From Epiperipatus broadwayi (lineage: Eukaryota; Onychophora; Udeonychophora; Euonychophora; Peripatidae), in NCBI GenBank assembly GCA_028023455.1, contig JAQFVV010012398.1, positions 2,938,682 to 3,002,681 on the forward strand: a stretch of 64,000 nt of DNA. Reading direction: 5' to 3'. Every line of letters starts with the position of its first letter. Position 1 is the first letter of the stretch. A model generated the notes under the pieces. That model was not told the origin of the DNA. It did not search any database and worked only from the letters and a program-made list of their open reading frames with translations. The position numbers and the translations under genes were made by a program. Below, in pieces: positions 1 through 12,755 of the stretch.

Positions 1-1190
1 AACTTCATAAAAAATGATTTAAAAAAAATTATCTAGCAGAACTAAAAATGTTTGTCTGCTTTAGTTTCAATCACAATATATTATAATAATAGTCTAATCG
101 AATCACTCAACTGATTTTCCAGACTGCTTTTTTATCCGATTTTTGAGTCAACTCACCCAATTAGAGTGATAGTGTGAATTGCTATTTTTGACCAACCCAA
201 AAAAAATCACACACCTGGTTTTGAGACACTTTTGTCTTAAAAAAAAATAGACTTAATCCTTTTTCACGTATATCTGTAATATCTAAAATTGGAGTTTCTT
301 TTCTCTAATCTTAAGATAAGACAATTTCAAAATTAGAGTTACCACCCAGCTTAAGCTCCCAAAATGACAAACAATCATTTACAAAAACAAAATTGCTACA
401 AAAATAGATATCTGATTCAACAGATTTCCTCTTTTAACATAAAATTGTACAAAAAATAATTTGACAGATTTAACCCTTCCTTTTCTTTCAATATTTAATA
501 AATGTAAATTTCTGTATGTAATGTACACACATACTTTATCATTTCAAATCATTCATAAACTAACATTAAATAATATAATTGCTAGCTTAGTAATTATAAC
601 CCTAATATTTAAAATTAAATCTGTGACTTTTTCAATTCCCACTTACAATTATAGAAAAGCAAAATAGAAGTATAGAATAAGATATTAGAATTGATCAAGC
701 ATAGGTTAGTTTTAAAGAAAGTTAAATATCTGAAATATAAAACAATCAATAGCTTACACATACACTGCCTATACATATGCATTATAACTTTGCTTTTTAA
801 AGAAAAATTAAAAATTGAATAGTTTAAATGTGTGTATTACCTTTCTATCAACACACAAACAATATTAATTGTTGGCCCACTCTCTTTCTATCCAAAACTT
901 TTAGAACTGGACCTTGTAGGGTTTGAACTTGGATGGCCTACAGCTTCCTTTTTATATAAAAAAAAATGTGATGATTTTTGTTCATTTTCTCTCATGCACA
1001 TTACTATCAATTTAGCTAATGACTAAATTGTAATGGCACAACTTATATATATATATATAGTTTATAACTTATTATTAGTGTAACTTAGTATAACTATATA
1101 TTGTTTATGCTAAGTCTCACATGCTCCTTATATTTTTATTCATTTTGATTATTATATTTGTGATCCATGGGGATGATGTGTTTTCTCCTC
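1..1190. other. AT-rich non-coding DNA
   Basis: I see no gene, RNA or recognisable transposon here. It contains A/T homopolymer runs and a short (TA)n tract near 1045-1061. The small open frames have no codon structure or family resemblance and look like chance. Confidence 0.6.
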
Positions 1191-1502
1191 TCCTTATGCT
1201 ATCTCTACTTTTCATACCATTACAATATATAAATATATATTGTAAATTTGTAATGAACAAGATTTTACCTGATATGATAATAAGTTAGCTAGATCATCAC
1301 AGTGGGTAAGAGAGTCTATCTAGTATTTTTGTGCCTATATACCCACAAATACTTTAATATAATTCCTGGGAGATACTCAAATACATATTAAACAATATAC
1401 ATACACTCACCTCATCCTTACAATCTTTCATTTCTGCTATTCCCAGGTGTCAAACTCAGAGAGAAACTGCATAGTTGTCTACTTCAGGGTATATCAATAT
1501 TA

Positions 1503-2081
1503 ACAAAGCAAAACTCCATATAGTAGTGCCACCTGTGCTAAATAGGGTAATCAATGGATGCCAGAAGGCTTGTGCATAAAATCCCTATCTAATGCCTACT
1601 CATCCAATATCCCCAGACTAGTTTCTGGCTTGTGGCCTTCATCAGTGAGGAGCTTTGGATCTGAGAGCACTGCATCTCGATCTTAGGATCTTATGCAACC
1701 CTCTAGCAACCACCTTTTATCTCTACTTAACTACAAAACTATGAGCATGAAATTGAAAACACAAAAAATATTTTCAATCTAAGCTCAATAGCCTATATAG
1801 TCATATGGGTCTGAACTCAGTTCAGCACCCATACATTTTGATGTCTTTGGTTCTTTAACAATCATAGCCACCACTACCCTATTAGGCAGGATTGGTGTTA
1901 AACCAGCAAGCATCACATGACCACATCTCCAATACTAGCACATAATTGTTTATAAACAAAGCAAAGCAAAACTCCATACAGTAGTGCCACCTGTGCTAAA
2001 CTATATGGAGTTTTGCTTTGCTTTGTTTATAAACAGTTATGTGCTAGTATTGGAGATGTGGTCATGTGATGCTTGCTGATT
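1503..2081 (-). mobile_element. Family 1 hammerhead-bearing retroelement, 579 bp, with TSD
   Basis: The insertion is bounded by the 13-bp direct repeat TATATCAATATTA (1490-1502 and 2082-2094). The right arm of the host inverted repeat has the equivalent empty site, so the boundary is confirmed internally. The body is one unit in minus orientation. An inverted segment of about 80 bp follows (2003-2081 against 1905-1983), giving a near-perfect hairpin at the right end. In RNA sense one outer end falls at a GTTTTGC-type point and the other near CATGTGATG, the same two end points as other copies. A hammerhead-like motif lies at 1602-1660. There is no open reading frame. Confidence 0.85.
1602..1660 (-). 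ncRNA. Hammerhead-ribozyme-like motif (family 1)
   Basis: Read on the minus strand: stem I strand ATCCAAAGCTCCTCA, core CTGATGA, stem II GGC-CACAA-GCC flanked by A and A, core GAA, self-complementary ACTAGT, then C (cleavage position 17), then TGGGGATATTGGAT. Inner stem I pairs UCCUCA with UGGGGA (one G.U). Outer stem I pairs AUCCAA with UUGGAU across an internal loop. Every conserved core base of a type I hammerhead is present. The unusual points are an A.A mismatch at 10.1/11.1 and a stem III that can form properly only between two molecules or adjacent units. Confidence 0.6.
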
Positions 2082-2241
2082 TATATCAATATTACTTAAA
2101 ATACAGGTATGCATAAATGTGTGTAGGTGTATGAGGATAGATGTGAAAATATGTGTGACTGTGTAAAAAATATAGATAGGTATGTGAGAAGATATGACCA
2201 ATTGAAATTTGAATATAGAAAAATACAGCAATAATCTTTAA

Positions 2242-2595
2242 GCCAATAAACATCACATGACCACCACTTCTTATGATTGTGTATAACTGTTGTTAAAACA
2301 GGCAAAACTCACTATATGTATTGCCACACACAGCAAGCTAGAGTAATCAATAGATGCCAGAAGGCTTGTGCATAAAATCCCCATCTAGTGCCTATTTATC
2401 CAATATTCTAAGATCTAGGTGCAGTGCTCTCAGATCCCAGGCTCCTCAGTGACAAAGGTCACAAGCCAGAAACTAGTCTGGGGATATTGGATGAATAGGC
2501 ACTAGATGGGGATTTTATGCACAAGCCTTCTGGTATCCATTGATTACTCTAGCTTGCTGTGTCTGGCAATATGTATAATGAATTTTGCCTGTTTT
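2242..2595 (+). mobile_element. Family 1 retroelement, 354-bp inverted dimer, with TSD
   Basis: It is bounded by the 12-bp direct repeat AATAATCTTTAA (2230-2241 and 2596-2607). The left portion (to about 2410) is in minus orientation and the right portion in plus orientation. Arms 2295-2405 and 2480-2595 fold back on each other. The outer ends are the two recurrent family end points in swapped positions: CATCACATG at the left and TTTTGCCTGTTTT at the right. The plus-oriented hammerhead-like motif (2434-2492) keeps GAAAC, ACTAGT and both stem I strands. Its CTGATGA is degraded to a GTGACA-like sequence, so this copy should be inactive. Confidence 0.8.
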
Positions 2596-3150
2596 AATAA
2601 TCTTTAATTTAAACATATATATATTTAACAAAAATATTTACAATAATCATAAATTTAATAAAATTTATAATAAAATATAAACTTTAATTTAACATCGATG
2701 GACATTCTTTCGTTATTGTTTATGTCAATTATTTCTCCAATCACTTTGTTCCCTACAAAAAAAATAACCATTTGATGTCCAAATTATCACCAATGAAATT
2801 GATTTCATAATTTATGATTATTTAAATCGTTCTTGTTCACTAAATTATTATATAAAAGTGATGATTTGTTTTTATTTTCATTAACTTGATATGATTATTT
2901 CATATCAATCATCTATTGATGGTATGGGATCCCCTGCTTTAGTATTTAATTATGATAAAGACGACTTATATTAGAAATAGTTAGTCAGATACACTGAAAA
3001 CATTTAACTAAAATATTAGTATTAACAAACGAAAAACATAAACAATGGTGTCATTGTAAAAGTGTTGGAAATTAACATGTATTAAGATAAAATGTTACTT
3101 TTTTGTTGATGATGATCAGACTTATAAGCAAGAAAGTTATCACCATACCT

Positions 3151-4921
3151 ATATTTTATTTTAATTTACAATAATACAAATATTTATCCCTCCATTGTAT
3201 ATTGACAACTTATGCCCCCCCCCCTCCTTTTATCCGTATTAAAGAAAAGAGATAAATAAAGACATTTACATAAAATATATATATAAATAAAATTTTTACA
3301 TCAACTTAAATGTAATTTCAAAGATCATAAGGAAAATGTCCTAGTAAATGATTATAATCATACTCATTAATCCATTCCAGGTATAGGTGGTAAGATTTGA
3401 GTGTTCTAGAACATCCATTATATCATTTATAATTTCTTTCTTTAGAAATTCAGCTTTGAAACGTAGAATTATTTGAGTCATTTATTAATAGTAAACTAGA
3501 TATTTCACAGATAGATGGTAGATGCCAGGTCAATTTCCTTTCAGTTTTGACAATTATAACTTCATGGATGGTGATTTTCTTCCCCCAATATCATTTGCAA
3601 TTAGAAATGCATGGTAGTCTGTATTGCTATTTGGATATTTTTATTAAGAATATCTTGAATGAAGTAAAGATATATTTTTACTGTTGGATATCCTTAATTA
3701 AAGTTAGTTCGATCTCTGATTTAAAATTAGAAACTTTGGAAATGTCGAATAAAATGAATTTAAGTTTGGAGATTTCACTTTTGAGTTATCTAGACTTGAA
3801 TTTATGTGCCTTTTATTTCTTTCCTGAATATCCAAAGAGTTATTTCTATTAATCTTTCACCTTAATGGTGGCTGGAATATTTAAACTGAGAGTTCAATTT
3901 CTCTGCTTAAACTTTATGTAGATGAGATTTTTTTATCTGAATTTAGAGAAGCTCATTGGTTTTTATACTTTTCTTTTTCTCACACGAAAATGTTTTATAG
4001 AAGATAATTTTTGATGACTTTAAATATCAAGTTTATGATTTAGATTGATTATTTACGTCATTTCTAGTGTTTATTATTATATATAATATATTAATAACAA
4101 TAAAAAGTTTTTCTTTTAAATAATCTTTCATTTCTTGCTTGCATCTAATCTATCTGATTATATTTCCCTCATATTGTTGTAATGTATAGACATTACATCA
4201 CAATTAACAAGATGATTTTAACAAAGGTTAGTTTTTGTGTATGCGTTTTATAGTTTAATTATTGTAAGCTTAAGTTAGGTGTTTAAATGGATAAAACAAT
4301 TACTGGTTTCTCAATTATATTGTTTGTGATTTTATTCTATTTTCTATTGAAACGAATTTTAATATGTCTTCATTTTCAGTATTAAGGTGGTTGGTAGAGA
4401 ATATTATTATATTGGGTCTTGAATTCAAATTAAGTAAAAAGGATGGGTAAATGATATTGGAGGGATGTATGGCTACACCTTACATTATCCCCCCCAGTAA
4501 CAAAGGTGTTAAAGATGACTGATATCTTTAATTCCTTACTTTTTTACTATCTCTCATTTAAAGATTGAGCTAAGGTCTTAACTTAGTGTTTTGGTAGTTT
4601 TCTGATTTTTATTTAGGGGCTGTTTTGGTTTATTTTTAATTATTTTCTCCTAGAAAATATATTTTACTTTTGCTAGGTATATTGGCCTAAAATTTGTGCA
4701 TTATAATTACTCATTATGTAGCAATAGGATTTTTGATTGCTTGAATTATTCTACCCTCAGGAGTATTTTATCACAATATGTCTTTAATATACAAGGTATA
4801 AGTTATTTATAGTTGTATTTATTACAGATGTAATGATATACCAAAAAATTTTATAGCGGAAGATCTGATTAGAGATGAAACTAAGTTTCATCTAAGATAA
4901 CTTGTGTATTAGTTTAAGTAT
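3151..4921. other. Centre of the inverted repeat, no gene recognised
   Basis: This is 1.77 kb of unique AT-rich sequence between the two arms. A frame at 3547-3852 could encode 101 residues, but it shows no motif or family resemblance, so I do not call it a gene. There are short C runs near 3213 and 4489. Confidence 0.5.
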
Positions 4922-5845
4922 AGGTCTGATGATAACTTGTTTGCTTATAAGTCCGATCATCAACAAGGAAAAGGTAACATTTTACCTTACTACTTATTAA
5001 TATCCAACACTTTTACAATGATCCCATTAGCTTATGTTTTTTTGTTTATTAATACTAATATTTTAGTTAAATGTTTTCAGTGTATCTGACTAACTATATC
5101 TAGTATAAGTGATCTTTCTGTCTTTATCATAATTAAACACTATAGCAGGGGATCTCATACCATCAATAGATGAATGATATGAAGTAATCTATCAAGTTAA
5201 TGAAAATAAAAACAAATTATCATTTTAATATAATAATTTAGTGAACAAGAATGATTTAAATAATCATAACACCAAATGGTTATTTTTTTTGTAGGAAACA
5301 CAAAGGTTGGAGCAATAATTAACATAAACAATATCCATTGATGTTAAATTAAATAGTTTATATTTTATTATAAATTTTATTATTAAATTTATGTTTATTG
5401 TAAATATATTTGTTAAATATATATATGTTTAAATTAAAAATTATCGTATTTTTCTATATTCAAATTCCAAGTGGTCATATCTTCTCACATACCAATATAT
5501 ATTTTTACACAGTTACACATATTTTCATGCATTCACACCTATCCTCATACACTTACACATATTTATGCATACTCACATTTTAAGTGATACTGATGTATCC
5601 TGAACTAGATGACTATGCAGATTCTTCCTGAGTTTGAAACCTGTGAATTATGGAAATGAAAGATGGTAAGGACAAGGTGACTATGTGGATATAATCTGAT
5701 AACTGTTTGAATATTAATCCCTCATCTCCCAGGAATAAAGTCAAAGTCTACATGGGCATATAGATGCAAGGATCGTAGATAGACTCTTATCAAGTGTAAA
5801 GAGCTAGCTAACCTATTATTACACCAGGTAAAATCCCGTTCCATT

Positions 5846-6543
5846 ATAGCATATATATATAACTCTCCAGATAGAAATGTTGGCAGAGAAAGTATAGATA
5901 AAATAATACATTGGTGATGGACATCAGTTCTGGCTTTATTTACTGCAAAAGAGTGATACAAAATGTTTTATCCTATCTAAAAATCTATTTCAAGCCATTC
6001 TTATTAAATATAATGAGAACTCTCAATTCATTGTTCCTCTATTTATTGTCAGATCTTTATGGTCCTGGAATGAGCATATAGAAAAACATGCTCACAACTC
6101 CATCAAATTGACAATAGTTTATAGTTATTCTTTTTTTGGAAACCTTTAATTATTATTTTTTTAATCATATCTTCTCCTTTAATTCTTAAATTTCAGAGAT
6201 TTTTTTTTTTAAATCAGTAATGTTCTTACCAAATTTGATCCCTAGTATTTTCTCATTTTGTAAGATATTAAAAAAATAGTTTTCTTTTTGTTTTTCTGAA
6301 TTTTTTTTTAAATCGTTAATTTCAGTGATGTTACAAATCAATGCTCTAGATATTTAGAAATCAATTGATACATATTTTTTCCAAACAAATATCACTTTTA
6401 TTTTATTTGTAGAATTAAAACAGAAATAAATGATTTTATATTAAAATAAATAATTAGATAACATTATTCACATTAAAAAAAGCAATCTTATTAAATTTCT
6501 ATAATTAATATTAACTCTAAATTATTGTGATATACAAAGTAAG
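5846..6543. other. AT-rich non-coding DNA
   Basis: No gene or recognisable repeat unit is visible. The first 50 bases may be the diverged outer end of the fold-back right arm. The rest is low-complexity A/T-rich sequence. Confidence 0.5.
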
Positions 6544-6545
6544 TA

Positions 6546-7406
6546 CACCTGGGTCTCATTTTATGCGGTAGATAGATTCCTCAGAAAATGCATACAAAAG
6601 AAATCACACAAAAATAAACATAACTTACCTTGAAAAATGGGGGATAGGTGCTGTAATTTTCAGAAATCCGCATAAAAGCAAAGCAACAAGGAAAAATTTC
6701 TTTAAAATTCGCATTAAAAAAATAAGGAAATAAAGTATGACTAATAAAAAATTTCAAATATTTAAAAAAATTAATACAAGACAAACTTTTTTTATTAACT
6801 ACAGTATTTAATTTACATTTTTTCATACATATTTTAATTATTACCGCTATTTGATTATTTGTGTTCGTTTGTGAACTGGTAAGACATCAGATTTGTGATG
6901 TGATGTACAACTAGCGCCATTTTTGAGTCTTGTGCTGTTTCTATATTAAAAAAATGAGATGGCAATCAAAACAAAAGATTATCATTAGAAAGATTATTTT
7001 CAGTTTATAAAATCTTTGTTATTATTTATTTTAAAAATCTAAAAAAATATTTGTTTCTGCTATATCTAACAAAATACATTTTAAAAGTTTAAAATTTTTG
7101 AATATTTATTGCAATATTTTTATACGTACCATATAAATCTATTATTAATAACTCATTAGTATAAATCGGTTATTTATATAAAAGCTAAGATTCTAAATAC
7201 AGCTTCAGGCCATATTCACATTAGCTGTTAATATAACGTTATATTTTTGAGAAAAAAAAGTATTTCAAATCAAAATAAGTTATTAATAATTTAAATTTCT
7301 TAATATCTAATAAATATAGTGAAATATGAAAGATATTAAGAAGAAATATGAATCGCAAAACTTCAAAATCACATTAAAATAATCCACATAAAACGAGACA
7401 CAGGTG
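6546..7406. mobile_element. pogo/Tigger-like (Tc1-mariner superfamily) non-autonomous element, 861 bp
   Basis: The ends are imperfect 23-bp inverted repeats. The left end starts CACCTGGGTCTCATTTTATG. The right end reads, in reverse complement, CACCTGTGTCTCGTTTTATG. Both are followed by G-rich GCGG/TGG. The element is flanked by TA on both sides (6544-6545 and 7407-7408), the usual Tc1-mariner target duplication. Terminal and subterminal ATGCGG/CCGCAT-type words resemble pogo/Tigger ends. No transposase frame is present, so it would have depended on a transposase from elsewhere. Confidence 0.65.
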
Positions 7407-7408
7407 TA

Positions 7409-8306
7409 TAGAGCATAATCAATTTTACTTGACCATTATTTCAAGACGAACAACAATGTGAATGAATTGCTTCCAGCACATTCCCTCTGTTTTTTGTCTG
7501 CATGCAATATTGTTAATCCTATATATTCTATAATAGTAGCTATTTATGTTTTAATCTCATCTTTCTTGACTCATTCACAATTTCATTCATGATATACTTT
7601 TCCAGTGTAATGCCACACCATAATTAAAATAGTGTAACTTCTTTTGTTTTTTTCTTCTTCAACAGATATTTTTGTCCATTTGCCTTCACCAAAATCCATT
7701 CATTAGTTATTTCATCTTTACAAAGGACTCCAAGCATTATCTGATAAAATTTCTTTGATAACATTTCATTTTAAAAACATCAACTCTTTCCTTCCATTGT
7801 TACCTCAATATACATGTGTTTTAATAATATATCAAAATGGACTATATCAAAATCTTATCTTTATATATTATGACAAGCACATTAATCACATATTATCCAC
7901 ATGTATAGTCTCAAATCATAAATAAAGAAAACAATTAGAAATCATTTGTACTTATACAATGTTTTATATAATTCATGTTTAATAGTTGAATAAATTCAAC
8001 TATCAGAATGAATGCGTAATTTATTTTAGTCAAAATAAAACATTAAGTTTAATATATTGAGTAATAATAATAGACTTTGTTAACATTCTAAAAAAAGAAA
8101 TTCATAAGCCAATTTTAAAAGAATGCATTGTTGCTAGGTAATGGAAAAACTCACAAAGAAATGAACAAACAAATTTTTTTTTCAAAAATATTTTTTATTT
8201 TACCTGCTTTTATTTAATATTTTGTGGATTTAAGATATAAGTCATAATGTACTTTGAGTAGAAATTATGAAGAAGAGAGTGTGAATCCTTCTCAGTTAAT
8301 ATCTGT
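7409..8306. other. AT-rich non-coding DNA
   Basis: This 0.9 kb lies between two mobile elements. I see no exon, RNA gene or repeat in it. Confidence 0.5.
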
Positions 8307-8419
8307 AAGAATAAATGAACAGGCAAAACTCTCCATACAGCAGTGCCACTCTATGCAAGCCACAGTAATAAATGGATGCCAGAAGGCTTGTGCATACAAT
8401 CCCTATCTAGTGCCTACTC

Positions 8420-8478
8420 ATCCCATTTCCCCAGACTAGTTTCTGGCTTATGGTCTTCATCAGTGAGGAGCCTTGGAT
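8420..8478 (-). ncRNA. Hammerhead-ribozyme-like motif (family 1)
   Basis: On the minus strand it has CTGATGA, a stem II segment GAC-CATAA-GCC, GAAAC, the palindrome ACTAGT, C17 and TGGGGAAATGGGAT. The core bases are intact and inner stem I (UCCUCA/UGGGGA) pairs. Stem II has one A.C mismatch relative to GGC/GCC, so this copy is probably weaker. Confidence 0.55.
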
Positions 8479-8979
8479 CTGAGAACACTGCACCTCGATC
8501 TTAGGATCTAATGCAACCCTCCAGCAGCTAATCCAAGCTCATTAACTTATATAGTCATGTAGGTTTGAACTCAGTGCAGTACCTATACATTTTGGTGTCT
8601 TTAATTCTTTAGTAACCATAGCTACTACTATCCTATTAAGCAGAATTAGTATTAATCCACTAAACATCACATGATCACCATTTCTTATGCTTGTTCAAGC
8701 TGTTAAAACAGGCAAAACTCTCCACACAGTTTGAACAAACATAAGAAATAGTGATCATGTGATGTTTAGTGGTTTAATACCAATTCTGAATAGTGGTGGT
8801 TATGGTTATTAGCAAGCCAAAGACATCAAAATGTATAGGTATTGAACTGAGTTCAGACCTATATCATTATATAATCATTATTATTATGTTTTCACTTTTA
8901 GACTCGTAGTTTTGTAGTTAAATAGAGATAAAAGATGGCTGCTGCATTAGATCCTAAAATCTAGGTGCAGTGCTTTCAG

Positions 8980-9038
8980 ATACAAGACTCCTCACTGATG
9001 AAAACCACAAGCTAGAATCTAGTCTGGGGATATTGAAT
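8980..9038 (+). ncRNA. Hammerhead-ribozyme-like motif (family 1), upstream of tandem pair
   Basis: CTGATGA starts at 8995. The predicted cleavage position is after C9024. The GAAAC block reads GAATC here, which breaks conserved A15.1, so this copy is probably inactive. Stem II reads AAC-CACAA-GCT. The motif matters mainly as the upstream boundary of the 454-nt unit. Confidence 0.5.
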
Positions 9039-9433
9039 GAGTAGGCATTTGATAGGAATTTTATGCACAATCCTTCTTGCATCCATTGATTACTCTGTCT
9101 AACACTGAGTGGCACTACTGTATGGGGAGTTTTGCCTGTTTTAACAGCTTGAACAAGCATAAGAAATGGTGATCATGTGATATTTAGTGGTTTAATACAA
9201 ATCCTGCCTAATGGGATAGTGTTGGCTATGGTTATTAAAGAACAAAAGACACCAAAATGTATATGTACTGAACTGAGTTCAGACCTATATGACTATATAA
9301 GCTAATGAGCTTGGATTGAAAATATTTTTATGTTTTCAAATTTTAGACTCATAGTTTTATAGTTACGTAGAGATAAACAGTTGCTGCTGGAGAGTGGTTG
9401 CATTAGATCCTAAGATTGAGGTGGTGCTCTCAG

Positions 9434-9492
9434 ATACAAGGCTCCTTACTGATGAAAGCCACAAGCTAGAAACTAGTCTGGGGATATTGGAT
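9434..9492 (+). ncRNA. Hammerhead-ribozyme-like motif (family 1), downstream of tandem pair
   Basis: CTGATGA is at 9449-9455 and GAAAC follows stem II. Predicted cleavage is after C9478. Stem II reads AGC-CACAA-GCT, where the copy at 1602-1660 has GGC-CACAA-GCC. This G-C to A-U change keeps the outer pair. Inner stem I UCCUUA/UGGGGA still pairs using G.U. Confidence 0.6.
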
Positions 9493-9652
9493 GAGTAGGC
9501 ACTAGATAGGGATTTTATACACAACTACTTGCATCCATTAACTATTCTTGCTTGCACTGAGTGGCACTACTTTATGGAGAGTTTAGCCTGTTTTAACAGC
9601 TTGAAGAAGCATAAGAAATGGTGATCATGTGACGTTTAGAAGAATAAATGAA

Positions 9653-12600
9653 ATGGATAACAACAAATATTATGCTGAACCATATGAAGCAGTCGAATGC
9701 TTGGAGTAGTATTTAATAAAAACTAATAGCTGGACATCACCTAGTGATAATGCCCATGGAGACACATATCATCATCTATCATTGTGGACATGTTATGGCA
9801 AAACATTGCAAAAAAATGAAACTGTAATTAGAGAATGTTAAAGATGCCAGCCATGGTAATAGATACTAACATAAATAACTTCTGAAAATTCCTTACTAAA
9901 CTAAATTTTACCTTATCTTTAATATTTAAAAAGAATAGTAATAATACATTAGTAGATATCTATTAAAATTATTTCTTTTAAAATCTAAAGTAAAAATACA
10001 GTTTATATTATTCAATATGAACTTAATAAATAGATCAAGTAAGTAGGACTTGAATTGATTATTAGCATTAATACTACTATAAAATAAGTCAAAATTAAGA
10101 ACATAGTTAGCATTTAAATTTTTAATTTGAATATATGTACATATTTGTTATGAAAGATTTATTTGATCTAAAAGATATTTAAAAAAAAAAAAGAATTTTT
10201 TTTTATCGTGTGTGAATATACATGTTTACTAATATTTAAAGTTCTTAAATCAGAAGCCGAATTCCGATAATGCGCTATTACTTTAAATATTATAAATCTA
10301 TACACAGTCACATGTCAGTAAGAGTTTAATTTTAAAAAAACTTAAGTTAAACGCTTAAGTTTAGAGTGCATTTCTATACATACACCAACTTTCACTGACC
10401 ATGCTAAATCAGGGCTTGAATCTATTGTGTGCCTGGTGTTATAATCAAATTTTGAATTGTACAAATGTAGTTGCAACTTAGTAATTGCAACATATCCAGA
10501 ATACATTATAATAATAGAATGAATTATTTTAAGTTTATAATTGGTGAATTTAATTTTGTGTTATTATTAATCTATGCATCATTTGATTTACTTATTCTAC
10601 AAATTACAATATTTCTAAGATATTGAGTCTCATATTCCCAACTATAAAGTCATGGAATAACAGGATATTAAATCATTTATTTATTGGATTATTAATTTAC
10701 CAAATCAAACTTAACAATGCACAGACTCATTGACACCTTATAAATACATGAGTCTATTATGATATAGATTGTGATTAGGCAATATTAAAGTTATAGTAAT
10801 AAGTCTCAGGATTCACAATTAAAATAGTTATATAAATTAAAGTACAAACTCAGTAATTACATATAATTACTTTTAATTTTCTTGTCTTAAAATATTATAC
10901 ATAGTAATTTTGGCTATCAACATATTAGCTACTTTTGGATAATTTATGATGATAATATTTATTGTTTTAACTGAACCATAAAATCAAGAGGTTAGTAAAG
11001 ACATGCTACCTGGGCTACACATATTAATATAGACATTTTAGTTGTTGTTTTTTTTTTTTTACTGTTACTGCCCAAATTTTAATAAGATATATGTATATTA
11101 TTTGTTACATTTCTGACTACCCAAATATGAAGATAACAAACAATTTTAATCACAATATATTCACAATGAATATAGAAGTACATACACACATTGCAAATAT
11201 TAGATGTGGCATAGTTTTTAATTGTAATATATAAATTGTATTTAAAGTTGACAGTTAAAATTGCATATATATATATATATATTGTTAATAATTAAGTTGT
11301 CTAATAAATAAATAAATAAAACAAAAATTGTAAAAAACTTTCAGTTATATATTTATACATATTACTTATAATACTTCATTCATATACACTTAAATGCAAG
11401 TAATTTTCTTAGTATTAAAGGGAACTGAAATATAAAAGTGACCACAAAATAAAGGCAATTTTGTGAGATACTGATATAAAAAATGTATTAAAAGACTTTA
11501 TTGTAATGAGAAATTGTTAGAATATGAATGTGAAAATGAATTGATGATTTATAATACAAAATTTCAAGAAGAAAGATGATTGGAAATGGACACAGTAATA
11601 CCAGAATCAATTTGATACTGATAAAAAAAAAAGAATATGCAATAGTTTGAACTCTCCAAAATACACACCCAAGAAATAGTTACTAATAAGATATAACATG
11701 GGATTTCAAAAATGATGAGATTAAGGAGCAATCTAGAGGAATTATTAGAAAGGATATTTCATACAGGGCTTGAAATATGCATTGTCAGTCTGATGAATAA
11801 TACTTTTAAAAATGAGAATAAAATTATTGATAGACATTTGTAGGAAGACAATCTCCCAAGCAGCAAAAATAAACAAACAAAAAGTACTATACCTAAAACC
11901 TTGAAATTGGGGTGAGAGAAGAGAATATTCAACACCAGAAAAACTTTCTCTGAGATAAAATAAAAAAACAGTCTAAATCAAAATGCAGTGAAATATAAGA
12001 AGCTGCTATAGGAGACTACACTAAATAAGTGAATCACAAGAATAAAACTAGAAATATTTCTTAAAGTAAATTTTTGCAGTCTTTTTCTCTCTACAAATTT
12101 CACATCATCTATCATCATTCATTTCTGTCTTCACATTCAAACTTAATACAGTTTGATGAAAAACAATAAAAATACTTTAAAATTGTCTTACAGACAATAG
12201 AAAATTCTAAAAGCTACAGAGAGCATAATTTAAACTACAAAGACATGAAAAAATATATGTGAAAATTATTGTTTTAAACATTACTCATGCTTTGACTAAA
12301 TGAATAAAAAAAATATAAAATTTATTTGAAATAAATCAGCAGTTTTCAATTGGCTTAAGTCTCAAATTCTTTTCAAATGTCTTCATCATTCATCTATCAT
12401 ATAAATTTATAATCATTGTACTTCATATTCGTATTCAATAATGATTATCTACTTTAGATAAATTAATAATTATTAAAAATTATTTATCAATTATATGCAG
12501 ATTAATAGTAATGTAATGTCTTATTAGGCTATATGTGAACTAACAGCAATGTAATAATTGAAAAGATTCTTAATAAATGTTAATATATTTACCTAAAGAT

Positions 12601-12755
12601 AGTGATCACCATCAAACATCTGATAAAAATGTAGCACTTATAAAATGACTACTAGTAGCATTATTAGAAACTAAAATTTAAGCAAGTATTTAAATGGGTG
12701 TATATCTATCTATCTAAAATAAACAAAAATACATTAAAACATTTTTGTTACTAAC
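9653..12755. other. Putative intronic or downstream non-coding DNA
   Basis: This stretch lies downstream of the last GH31 exon found on the minus strand, so it is probably the next intron. I looked for the following GH31 exon and did not find a convincing one. It holds a (TA)n tract near 11264 and poly-A runs. No other feature is visible. Confidence 0.45.

Larger units (their letters stand above)
1258..5845. repeat. 4.6-kb inverted repeat (fold-back), arms about 930 bp
   Basis: The left arm (1258-3150) and right arm (4922-5845) are reverse complements with substitutions and small indels. Matching landmarks include ATTTTACCTG near 1262 and 5826 (reverse), CCTGGGAGAT near 1366 and 5730, and CTTATAAGCAA near 3122 and 4946. 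The left arm is longer only because of two nested family 1 insertions (1503-2081 and 2242-2595). Without these and their duplicated targets it is about 935 bp, against 924 bp on the right. The 1.77-kb centre (3151-4921) has no recognisable protein. This could be an old TIR transposon or an inverted duplication. I found no target-site duplication at the outer ends. Confidence 0.8.
8320..9639 (+). mobile_element. Family 1 retroelement, complete 1320-bp copy with tandem hammerhead units and 13-bp TSD
   Basis: The element is flanked by the exact 13-bp direct repeat AAGAATAAATGAA (8307-8319 and 9640-9652). It starts CAGGCAAAACTCTCC and ends GATCATGTGACGTTTAG. The left third (to about 8728) is in minus orientation with one hammerhead-like motif (8420-8478). 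The rest is in plus orientation with two more motifs (8980-9038 and 9434-9492). The two plus motifs lie head to tail, with predicted cleavage after 9024 and 9478, so one unit is 454 nt. Two ribozymes bracketing a unit of a few hundred nucleotides is the layout of animal and plant retrozymes. There is no coding frame, so mobilisation must be in trans. Confidence 0.85.

Noticed and set aside
4922-4960. CTGATGATAACTTG, a possible further hammerhead core
   Set aside because: No GAAA block or pairing stem III follows at the right distance. It is part of the ancient inverted repeat arm.
8320-9639. Family 1 as a TIR DNA transposon or MITE
   Set aside because: The outer ends are not inverted repeats of each other, and target duplications vary from 12 to 14 bp. 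DNA transposases give fixed lengths.
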